DNA of 13,999 nucleotides, taken from positions 1-13,999 of the forward strand of contig JAWVZB010000081.1 in NCBI GenBank assembly GCA_033722375.1, read 5' to 3'. This stretch comes from JAWVZB01 sp033722375 (GTDB lineage Bacteria > Actinomycetota > Nitriliruptoria > Nitriliruptorales > Nitriliruptoraceae). Positions 7,264 to 13,121 of the stretch are shown here, piece by piece. The position numbers and the translations under genes are program-made. The notes beneath the pieces were generated by a model, which saw nothing but the letters and a program-made list of their open reading frames with translations, had not been told where the DNA came from and did not search any database. Positions within the stretch are counted from its first letter, which is position 1. Every line of letters begins with the position of its first letter.

Positions 7264-8141
7264 TCGCCACCTCCCTGGTGCCATGCTCGCTCGCCTGCCG
7301 CGCGCAGTGCCCGGTCGACGAGGACACCACTCAAGTGGCGGCGGTACTCGGCGCTGGCGTGGATGTCCGGCTGCGGGTCGATCGCCCCGCGCGCCGCCGC
7401 CACCGCCTCGGCGGTGTCGAGTCGCGTGGGGTCCTGGCCGGCGAGTGGCCCGGAGAGGTCCACCACGACCGGGACCGGGCCGACCCCGGTGAACGCCGCC
7501 TGCGCGGACGCCACCAGACCGTCTCCGTTCACGTGCACGACGGTGGCCACCCCGGACATGGCGTAGTCCCCGTGCCGACGTGCGAGCTCCTCGAACGCCG
7601 AGCCCCAGCGGCCCTCGGGGACCGGGAAGCTCGCCGCGGTGATCAGCTCCGTCGGGTCGAGCGACGACTCCAGCGGGCCGACGAAGAGGTCCTCCGCAGC
7701 CAGCGTCCGCTCTCCGGCGGTCGAACGGACCTCGACGGTGCCGCCGAGAACGGCGAGGACCGCGGGGAGCTCGGCCGCAGGGTCGGCGTGGGCGATCGAG
7801 CCCACCACCGTCCCGCGGTTGCGGATGACGGGGTGTGCGACGTGGCGCAGGGCCTGGCCGAGCAGCGGCAGCCGACGGATCGCCTCTTCGTCGTGCTCCA
7901 GCGACGCCTGTCGCACCGTGGCCCCGACCGTGACCCGGGCCTCGGAGACCTCGATCCGGTCGAGGTCGGTGAGTTGGTTGATGTCGATCAGCACGGACGG
8001 GGCGGCGAGCCGCATGTTCAGCAGCGGGATCAGGCTCTGCCCGCCCGCCACCACCTTGGCCTCGTCACCGGCGTCGGCGAGTGCTGCCAGCGCGTCGTCG
8101 GTGGTGTCCGGTGCGACGTACCGGAACGGCGGAGGCTTCAC
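7260..8141 (-). CDS. molybdenum hydroxylase FAD-binding medium subunit
   Basis: This 293-residue FAD subunit of the CoxM/XdhB type takes electrons from the 2Fe-2S subunit and hands them to NAD or a quinone. The two flavin-binding segments are AGGQS (32-36) and, within RNRGTVVGSIAHADPA (107-122), TVVGS where CO dehydrogenase has TIGG. The first Gly of that second motif is replaced by Val. The C-terminal CO dehydrogenase flavoprotein domain (about 170-280) follows. The length matches the family (about 285-300). The start is GTG at 8141, preceded by TGGGAG about six bases away, and gives the usual MKPPPFRYVAP beginning. It opens the hydroxylase block after a 93-base gap from the NmrA-like gene, the only non-overlapping junction in the downstream operon. 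The medium-small-large order is the same as in cox and caffeine-dehydrogenase-type operons. Confidence 0.94.
   Translation of the reverse strand: MKPPPFRYVAPDTTDDALAALADAGDEAKVVAGGQSLIPLLNMRLAAPSVLIDINQLTDLDRIEVSEARVTVGATVRQASLEHDEEAIRRLPLLGQALRHVAHPVIRNRGTVVGSIAHADPAAELPAVLAVLGGTVEVRSTAGERTLAAEDLFVGPLESSLDPTELITAASFPVPEGRWGSAFEELARRHGDYAMSGVATVVHVNGDGLVASAQAAFTGVGPVPVVVDLSGPLAGQDPTRLDTAEAVAAARGAIDPQPDIHASAEYRRHLSGVLVDRALRAAGERAWHQGGGE
7270..7276 (-). promoter_or_regulatory. ribosome binding site of the 2Fe-2S subunit gene
   Basis: AGGGAGG on the minus strand lies six bases before the GTG at 7263. It decides between that start and the ATG at 7284, which lacks a comparable site and would extend the small subunit by seven residues into the preceding gene. 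This is the best Shine-Dalgarno match within the hydroxylase block. Confidence 0.7.
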
Positions 8142-8234
8142 GTGTGCTCCCAGGCCGGCTCCCCGCCGGCACCGTAGCCGTCACGCCCCGCACAGATCCT
8201 GTGGAGCGCTACCGAAAGCGACCCGGATCCGCTG
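8142..8234 (-). other. 93-base intergenic gap with two small inverted repeats
   Basis: This is the only real break between the DUF2877 gene and the left edge. It holds CACAG-ATC-CTGTG (8191-8203), a 13-base inverted repeat that could be a protein-binding site. Nearer the GTG start of the FAD subunit it holds GCCGGC-TCCCC-GCCGGC (8154-8170), which can fold into a six-base-pair hairpin just before the TGGGAG ribosome binding site. I see no T-run after the hairpin, so it is not a standard terminator, and no convincing -35/-10 pair. It may carry a secondary promoter, an mRNA processing point or nothing functional. Confidence 0.35.
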
Positions 8235-9092
8235 TCAGGTGTCGACAGCGTCGCGCTCGAGCACGTCCTCGAGCCCTCCAGGGGCTCGACCCAGGAGCAT
8301 CTCCAGTATCCGTGGGTTGCCGGGGACCCCGTGGGTGTCGTAGTGGCGGAACATGGCGTGGAGCAGGTCGACGCTCCGCGGATCGAGATCAGACCGTTGC
8401 GCCTCCTCACGCCAGTCGTCGGGATCGATCCTCTCGGCCTCCACCGCACGACCGAGGTGCTGGCTCAGGATGGTGGCTACTCCGGTCGCACTGAGGCCCT
8501 GCGGACCGCACAGGTCGTAGGTCGCGTACACGTGGCCGTCCTCGGTCAGCACCCGCCCGGCCACCTCGGCGACATCTGCGAGGTCCACCATCCAGGCGGG
8601 GTGTCCGGTGGCGTAGGGCACCCGGTACACGCCCTCGTCGCGGGCGTCTCTGAGGTACCCGAGGACGTTCTGGAGGTAGGCGCAGGGCCGCAGGATCGTC
8701 CAGCGGAGGGCCGACCCGATCACGGCCTCCTCCACCCGGAGCTTGTGCCAGTGGTGAGGCATGGTCTCGAGCTGTGGATGGATGACCGAGTGGTAGACGA
8801 GCCGGGTCACACCCACGTGCTGGCAGGCAGCCACGACGGAACGGCCCATGGCAAGCTCGTCGGGGTGGACGTTCGGGGCGATGTGGTAGACGGCTTCCAC
8901 GCCCCCGAGCGCAGATGCCAGCACCCTGCGGTCGCGTTGATCCCCGACCGCCACCTCGGCCGCCCCGGCGCCCCGCACCTCCTCGCGCTGCGCGGGCCGG
9001 TGTACGAGCGCCCGGACGCTCTCCCCTCGGCGAGCCAGAGCGCCGATGACCGCGAGCCCGGTCTTGCCGGCTGCGCCGGTGACGAGGATCAC
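8235..9092 (-). CDS. NmrA-like NAD(P)-binding atypical short-chain dehydrogenase/reductase
   Basis: This 285-residue Rossmann-fold protein starts directly with the dinucleotide-binding strand MILVTGAAGKTG, whose glycine pattern (TGxxGxTG, residues 5-12) is that of NmrA/atypical SDR proteins. Segments VYHIAPN (68-74), RLVYHSV (97-103), ILRPCAYLQN (133-142) and VDLADVAEVAG (169-179) follow this family. The classical YxxxK catalytic pair is not intact; the corresponding stretch reads HHWHK. NmrA-like proteins include NAD(P)H-dependent reductases, quinone reductases and redox-sensing regulators without enzyme activity, so the role here is open. The start is GTG at 9092, overlapping the DUF1116 stop as GTGA. 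No Shine-Dalgarno sequence is evident, which implies translational coupling. Lying between the carbamoyltransferase-like genes and the hydroxylase genes, it may reduce or isomerise a pathway intermediate, or sense redox state. Neither is shown by the sequence. Confidence 0.85.
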   Translation of the reverse strand: MILVTGAAGKTGLAVIGALARRGESVRALVHRPAQREEVRGAGAAEVAVGDQRDRRVLASALGGVEAVYHIAPNVHPDELAMGRSVVAACQHVGVTRLVYHSVIHPQLETMPHHWHKLRVEEAVIGSALRWTILRPCAYLQNVLGYLRDARDEGVYRVPYATGHPAWMVDLADVAEVAGRVLTEDGHVYATYDLCGPQGLSATGVATILSQHLGRAVEAERIDPDDWREEAQRSDLDPRSVDLLHAMFRHYDTHGVPGNPRILEMLLGRAPGGLEDVLERDAVDT

Positions 9093-10501
9093 ACCGGCGT
9101 CTGGTCCGCGAGCGCCCGAACGGCGGCGGCGAAGCAGTCCATGGGAGGGGAGACGAGCCCCGCGCCGACCTGCCCGGTACCGGGCTCCTTGCCGGCGATA
9201 CCGGTGTTGACGAACGGCACGATCCCCGTTCGCACGACGCGGGCCACGTCGATGCCGACCGGCGTTCCTCGGAACCCGAGGATCGGAACCTGGTAGGTCG
9301 GGTGCTCGCCGAGTGTGATCTCGTACATGGTGCGGGTGGCCTCGAGCGCATCAGCGACCTCACCCCCGACGAAGCGCACGATCGCCGGGGCCGCCGCCAT
9401 GGCGAAGCCACCCAGACCCGAGGTCTCGGTGATCGTGGAGTCGCCGATGTCGGGGTTGGCGTCCGCGGCGGTGTAGCCGCCGAGGAAGAGCCCGTCGGGG
9501 ACCTCCGCAGGCGCGGTGAACCACCGGTCGCCCGTGCCGGACACCTGGATCCCGAAGTCGGTGCCGTTGCGAGCCATGGCGACCACCACGGTCGAACCGT
9601 CGATGTCCCGGGCGGGGTCGGTGGCTGCCTTCGCGGCCGGCATCACGAGGTTGAGGAAGAAGTGGTCGTTGCCGTTGATGAAACGGGCCACCTCAGCGAT
9701 CTGGCTGGTCGGACGATCCACCTCGAGCAGTGCCGGCATCACCTCGCGGACGAACAGCGAGGTCGCTGCCCGGTTGCGATTGTGGAGCTCGTCGCCCATG
9801 TGCAGCGCCTGGCTGGCGATCGCGCGGACGTCCAGCGACTCGAGCCGTTGGATCGCATCCCCGAGCGCGGGGCCGAGCACCTCTTGCATCCACCGGAGAC
9901 GTTCGATCACCTCGTCGCCGTACGCGCCGTAGCGGAGCACCTTGCCGAGCCCCTCGTTGAGGCTGCACCAGGCGGTGTTGCCGGCCGCGGCGTTGTCGAT
10001 GCGGAACATCGGCATCGACGGGCTCACGACCCCGGCCATCGGCCCGACGACCCCGTGGTGGTGACACGGGGAGAGCTCGATGGCGCCCCGCTCGGCCAGA
10101 TCGACGGCCTCGTCGGGCGTCTCGGCGGTCCCCTCGTAGAGCATCGCACCGATCAGCGCCCCACGGAGCGGCCCCGAGGCCCGGCCCCACTCGATCGGAG
10201 GGCCAGCATGGAGGAACTGGCCCGCTTCGAGTCCGACGGCGTCGCGGGCCGGTACCACGTCGGTCCAGACGGGCTCCGCACTCGTGAGGTGACGGAGCGC
10301 CTCGGTGTTGGCCTCGGGGGTCCGGGGGTCGCTGGCGATGCGCGCCAGCGCGTCGGCGGTTCCCTCGACGGGGGGACGCCAATCCACCCCGTTGGGGTCG
10401 ACCCCCTGGTCGGACAGTGTGCGCTCGAAGAGTTCGATGCCGACGGTCACGATCCGCGGTGGCGACCCGAGGAGTCCGTGCAGTGGCGTGGTCCCGGTCA
10501 T
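9089..10501 (-). CDS. DUF1116 family protein (YlbE/AllG-like carbamoyltransferase subunit)
   Basis: This 470-residue protein matches the DUF1116 family (E. coli YlbE/AllG and YahG, similar length). Recognisable blocks are CHHHGVVGPMAGVVSPSMP (146-164), MGDELHNRN (235-243), NGNDHFFLN (276-284) and MARNGTDFGIQVSG (309-322). The His-rich CHHHG and the DELH.RN segment are conserved polar positions likely to be at the active site, though I know of no verified mechanism for them. In E. coli the family works with FdrA (AllF) and YlbF (AllH) as oxamate carbamoyltransferase, converting oxalurate and phosphate to oxamate and carbamoyl phosphate. The ATG at 10501 overlaps the fdrA stop (ATGA), and GAGGAGG lies seven bases upstream. 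A longer in-frame reading to 11419 is only a shadow of fdrA. No signal peptide or membrane segment is seen, so it should be cytoplasmic. The carbamoyl acceptor or donor in this organism may differ from oxalurate. Confidence 0.92.
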   Translation of the reverse strand: MTGTTPLHGLLGSPPRIVTVGIELFERTLSDQGVDPNGVDWRPPVEGTADALARIASDPRTPEANTEALRHLTSAEPVWTDVVPARDAVGLEAGQFLHAGPPIEWGRASGPLRGALIGAMLYEGTAETPDEAVDLAERGAIELSPCHHHGVVGPMAGVVSPSMPMFRIDNAAAGNTAWCSLNEGLGKVLRYGAYGDEVIERLRWMQEVLGPALGDAIQRLESLDVRAIASQALHMGDELHNRNRAATSLFVREVMPALLEVDRPTSQIAEVARFINGNDHFFLNLVMPAAKAATDPARDIDGSTVVVAMARNGTDFGIQVSGTGDRWFTAPAEVPDGLFLGGYTAADANPDIGDSTITETSGLGGFAMAAAPAIVRFVGGEVADALEATRTMYEITLGEHPTYQVPILGFRGTPVGIDVARVVRTGIVPFVNTGIAGKEPGTGQVGAGLVSPPMDCFAAAVRALADQTPV

Positions 10502-12048
10502 CGCTGCGCCTCCTCGGTGCCGATCAGGCGGATCGCCTCTCGCGCGGCCGCGGCGTTGCTGAGGTGCACCGAGGCGCCCGCTTCTCGCAGCCGCCGCACC
10601 TGTCCCTCGCGTCCCTGGGGGTCGCCTGCCGAGCCGCAGAGGGAGACCACGACCGCGAGGTCCCGACCAGCGGCCTCCGCGGTCGAGACGGCGGCCTCGA
10701 TCTCGGGCCCGAGCTCGCCGGCGGGATCGGGCTGTGCGCCGTGGCCGAGGACGACGTCCAGCAGCAGCACGGCGACGTCGGGGTCCTCTGCCGCCACCCG
10801 GATCCGCTCGATCCGCAGGGTGTTGTCGATCATGGGATGAGGCCGCCCACGCGTGAACTCGTCCTCGCCGAGGTCGAGGAACAGGTGTGGCGAGTCGGCG
10901 TCGAGGTCTCCCGGGGCGACGTTCGACCGCACCGTGCCGAAGGACTCGGTGGCGAGCAGCACCGCCTCGGTACAGAGGGTGCCGCCGGCGAAGAGCCCCC
11001 GGATCGCTCCGGGTCGCGGTTGACGCGCGCGGCTGAGCCCCGCCGTGCGCCCCGCCCCGTAGGCGTGCTGACCGGCCTCGTCGGAGGGCTCCTCGAGGGG
11101 CGCCCAGTCGTGCGGATCCTCGGCCTCGACGCCGAGCTGATCGAGCACGCGACGGGAGACCGCGGTCAGATCGTCGGCACCGGGGCCGATCAACCCGAGG
11201 ACGACCGGGGTGGTGCACCGCTGCGCGGCCTCCCGGACCCGCTCGGCGACTTCCGGCGCTGGCGGCTTGGAGAGGATCACCACGAGCTCGGTGTCCGGGT
11301 CGGCGTCGAGGGCCTCGAGCGCCATCAGGGTGGCGGCCCCACCGACCTCTGCTCCGAGATCGCGGCCACCGACACCGAGGACGTGGCTGATCCCCACCCC
11401 CGCATCGTCGAGGAGGCACATCAGCTGCTGGGCCCCGGTGCCGGAGGCGGCCACGACACCGACCCCGCCGGGACGCACCACGTTGGCGAAACCGAGCCCG
11501 ATCCCCGCGACCAGCGCGGTCCCGCAGTCGGGCCCCATGACGAGCAGCCCGGCCTCGGCCGCCTGCCGCTTCAGCTCGATCTCGGTCTCGAGGGGGACGT
11601 TGTCGCTGAAGAGCATGACGTTCGACCCCGCGTGCAGGGCATCGAAGGCCTCGACGGCGGCGTGCTCACCCGGCGTCGAGACCAGCACCAGCTCGACGTC
11701 CTCGAGACGCGCCAGGGCACTCGCCGTCGTACGGGGTGGGAACTGGCCGCCGCTGGCATCGGCATCGCTGCCCCGCCGTGTCGACGCGAGCTCACCTTCG
11801 AGCCTGGCCAGCGCCTGTTCGAGAACGGCCTCGTCCGCTGCCCGGATGGCCACGAGCAGGTCGTTGGGGCCCGCCGCGACCTCGGAGGCGTCGAACCCCA
11901 TCGGCTCGAGGAAGCCGAGGTTGAGCTCCGTGGCCATCGCCACCAGTGCCGCATCGACGCCGTCGACCTCCGCAACCCGCTGGCTGATGTTGAGCAGCGC
12001 GACCGAATCGATGTAGGTGCCCTTGCGGACCTCGATGTGCTCGTTCAT
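10498..12048 (-). CDS. fdrA: FdrA family protein (AllF-like carbamoyltransferase subunit)
   Basis: This 516-residue protein belongs to the FdrA family, built from succinyl-CoA-synthetase-like domains (E. coli FdrA is about 555 residues). Visible blocks are FSDNVPLETEIELK (147-160), MGPDCGTA (171-178), ASGTGAQQLMCLLDDAGVG (201-219), LFAGGTLCTEA (352-362), GRPHPMID (401-408) and DVVLGHGAQPDPA (431-443). The first half resembles the CoA-binding and ligase alpha-like part, and the second half the ligase-like domain. E. coli FdrA/AllF, with AllG and AllH, catalyses phosphorolysis of oxalurate to carbamoyl phosphate. The order here (DUF2877, FdrA, DUF1116) keeps all three parts together. The ATG at 12048 has GAGGGAG five bases upstream and overlaps the DUF2877 stop as ATGA. 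Residues about 86-110, low in complexity and rich in Ser, Arg and Asp, look like a linker. The old name refers to suppression of ftsH dominance and says nothing about this role. Confidence 0.93.
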   Translation of the reverse strand: MNEHIEVRKGTYIDSVALLNISQRVAEVDGVDAALVAMATELNLGFLEPMGFDASEVAAGPNDLLVAIRAADEAVLEQALARLEGELASTRRGSDADASGGQFPPRTTASALARLEDVELVLVSTPGEHAAVEAFDALHAGSNVMLFSDNVPLETEIELKRQAAEAGLLVMGPDCGTALVAGIGLGFANVVRPGGVGVVAASGTGAQQLMCLLDDAGVGISHVLGVGGRDLGAEVGGAATLMALEALDADPDTELVVILSKPPAPEVAERVREAAQRCTTPVVLGLIGPGADDLTAVSRRVLDQLGVEAEDPHDWAPLEEPSDEAGQHAYGAGRTAGLSRARQPRPGAIRGLFAGGTLCTEAVLLATESFGTVRSNVAPGDLDADSPHLFLDLGEDEFTRGRPHPMIDNTLRIERIRVAAEDPDVAVLLLDVVLGHGAQPDPAGELGPEIEAAVSTAEAAGRDLAVVVSLCGSAGDPQGREGQVRRLREAGASVHLSNAAAAREAIRLIGTEEAQR

Positions 12049-12908
12049 CGATGCTCCCTCTCGTCGGCACGGAGCGCGCTCGCAACCCCGATGACGATGC
12101 CCTGCGCCAGATCCCCGCCCGAGGCGTGACCGACCTGCAGGAGCGCGTCCAGCGCCGGTCGGATCGCTCCTCTTCGGGACACCGCAGCGACGAGGCGGCG
12201 GGCAGGGCCAGCCATCTCTCCGTCTGCTGCGTGCCGCAGCAGCGCTGCCGACAGCGACGTGGTCCGGCCCACCGCCAGCTCGGCGACGGCGACACCGACC
12301 GCGGCGAAGACGGCCTCCCCGGCGCGGTCCTCCAGATGCCGGCACACGGCCAGCCCAGCGGACACCGCACCCGCCAGAACGTCGTCTCCGCTGGGAGTGA
12401 GCCCCGCACCGAGCCCGACGAGCGCGGCGGCAGCAGCGACGACAGCGGGGACGTCACGGCTGTCGATCGCCGCCCGCAACGCAGTGACGTCGACGCCGGA
12501 GGCTCCACTCCGCCCCTCCTCGGCGAGGGCGCTCTCGAGCTCGGACAGCCCACGCACCAGCTCGCCCGCACCCGCCGGGGCGAGAACCGGTCGCGCGTCG
12601 TACCAGCTGTCGACCTCGACACTGCGGTCGCCACTCACGACGCGGCCATCCCCGACGAGCCACGGGCCACTCCACTCCGAGAAACGTGCCGCCGCCCCGA
12701 GGCTCGCCAGGAGCACGGCGTTGGGCAGGGCGATGCCGTCCCGGGCGACGACGGCGATGACGCCGCCAGGGTCGGGGAGCTCGAGGTAGACGGCCGTGGG
12801 GAAGCAGCCGAGGACGCGGGCGGGGCGCGCTGGCCCGGTGATCGCCGTCTCGATCCCCGCCGCCGCCCTCCCGACGAGGCGGCTGCGGACGGTGCTCGTC
12901 GCGCTCAT
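12045..12908 (-). CDS. DUF2877 family protein (YlbF/AllH-like carbamoyltransferase subunit)
   Basis: This 287-residue protein matches DUF2877 (E. coli YlbF/AllH is about 271 residues). The family signature GLGAGLTPSGDDVLAG (165-180) is intact, followed by GRTTSLSAALLRHAADG (214-230) and VGHASGGDLAQGIVIG (259-274). The N-terminal half (VLGCFPTAVYLEL, 32-44) is the less conserved beta-rich part. It is the third partner of FdrA and DUF1116 in the E. coli oxamate carbamoyltransferase; its own chemical role is not established to my knowledge. The ATG at 12908 has AAGGA seven bases upstream and is the first supported start after the permease terminator. The longer in-frame reading to 13082 would run through the terminator hairpin and promoter region and has no family similarity. 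It is the first gene of the long overlapping operon. Confidence 0.89.
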   Translation of the reverse strand: MSATSTVRSRLVGRAAAGIETAITGPARPARVLGCFPTAVYLELPDPGGVIAVVARDGIALPNAVLLASLGAAARFSEWSGPWLVGDGRVVSGDRSVEVDSWYDARPVLAPAGAGELVRGLSELESALAEEGRSGASGVDVTALRAAIDSRDVPAVVAAAAALVGLGAGLTPSGDDVLAGAVSAGLAVCRHLEDRAGEAVFAAVGVAVAELAVGRTTSLSAALLRHAADGEMAGPARRLVAAVSRRGAIRPALDALLQVGHASGGDLAQGIVIGVASALRADEREHR

Positions 12909-12991
12909 CTCCTCGTCCTTCGGTCTTCCAGGCGCCCGCCTCGGCCCTGGGATCGGGTACCGCCCGGTGCCGGCGCAGGTGCTCCTGCAGG

Positions 12992-13021
12992 ACCGTACGA
13001 CGCCCACGCCGGGGGCGTCAC
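12992..13021 (-). promoter_or_regulatory. possible promoter of the DUF2877-to-HyuB operon
   Basis: On the minus strand GTGACG (13021-13016) and TACGGT (12997-12992) are separated by 18 bases. They are weak fits to a sigma-70-type -35 and -10; the -10 fits the loose actinobacterial TANNNT form. This would give a leader of roughly 75-80 bases before the ATG at 12908. The position, just after the permease terminator and overlapping an inverted repeat, makes it plausible, but matches of this quality occur by chance. Confidence 0.3.
12999..13019. promoter_or_regulatory. perfect 7-7-7 inverted repeat, candidate operator
   Basis: GACGCCC (12999-13005) and GGGCGTC (13013-13019) are perfect inverted arms separated by seven bases. 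The 21-base site covers the spacer and most of the -35 of the possible operon promoter, as expected for a repressor of the TetR or GntR type. No regulator gene is in the window. In such GC-rich DNA a seven-base inverted repeat has some chance of being accidental. Confidence 0.4.
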
Positions 13022-13071
13022 GGTGGGTCGCTGCCGAAGGCACCACCACCCGGTCGGCAGAACTACACAGC

Positions 13072-13102
13072 AGGGCCCCCACGGAGCGTCCGTGGGGGCC
13101 CT
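13072..13102 (-). terminator. hairpin terminator of the permease gene
   Basis: A perfect 14-base-pair stem (arms 13072-13085 and 13089-13102, the left arm reading AGGGCCCCCACGGA) closes a three-base GCG loop. It lies 20 bases after the permease stop codon in the minus-strand direction. The sequence leaving the hairpin on that strand is GCTGTGTAGTTCTG, only moderately T-rich, as is common in GC-rich actinobacteria. The stem is symmetrical, but no plus-strand gene would use it. It separates the permease transcript from the DUF2877 operon, although some read-through is possible. Confidence 0.85.
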
Positions 13103-13121
13103 CGTGCTGCTCAGCTGCGGG

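Noticed and set aside
3738..8141. Aerobic CO dehydrogenase operon
   Set aside because: Subunit order and CoxG fit, but the large subunit has PYRGAGR instead of AYxCSFR, so the copper-binding cysteine needed for CO oxidation is absent.
8154..8170. Rho-independent terminator in the gap before the FAD subunit
   Set aside because: The stem is only six base pairs, no T-run follows, and it sits directly before the ribosome binding site of the next gene.
8215..8240. CTGACA as a -35 box near the end of the NmrA-like gene
   Set aside because: No acceptable -10 box lies 16-19 bases downstream; the nearest TA-containing hexamer is about 21 bases away.
10417..12129. 570-residue open frame on the plus strand opposite fdrA
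   Set aside because: A shadow of fdrA with no recognisable domain; the opposite frame carries the intact FdrA blocks.
12909..13082. N-terminal extension of the DUF2877 protein by 58 residues
   Set aside because: It would run through the permease terminator hairpin; ATG at 12908 has AAGGA at proper spacing and begins near the usual DUF2877 N-terminus.
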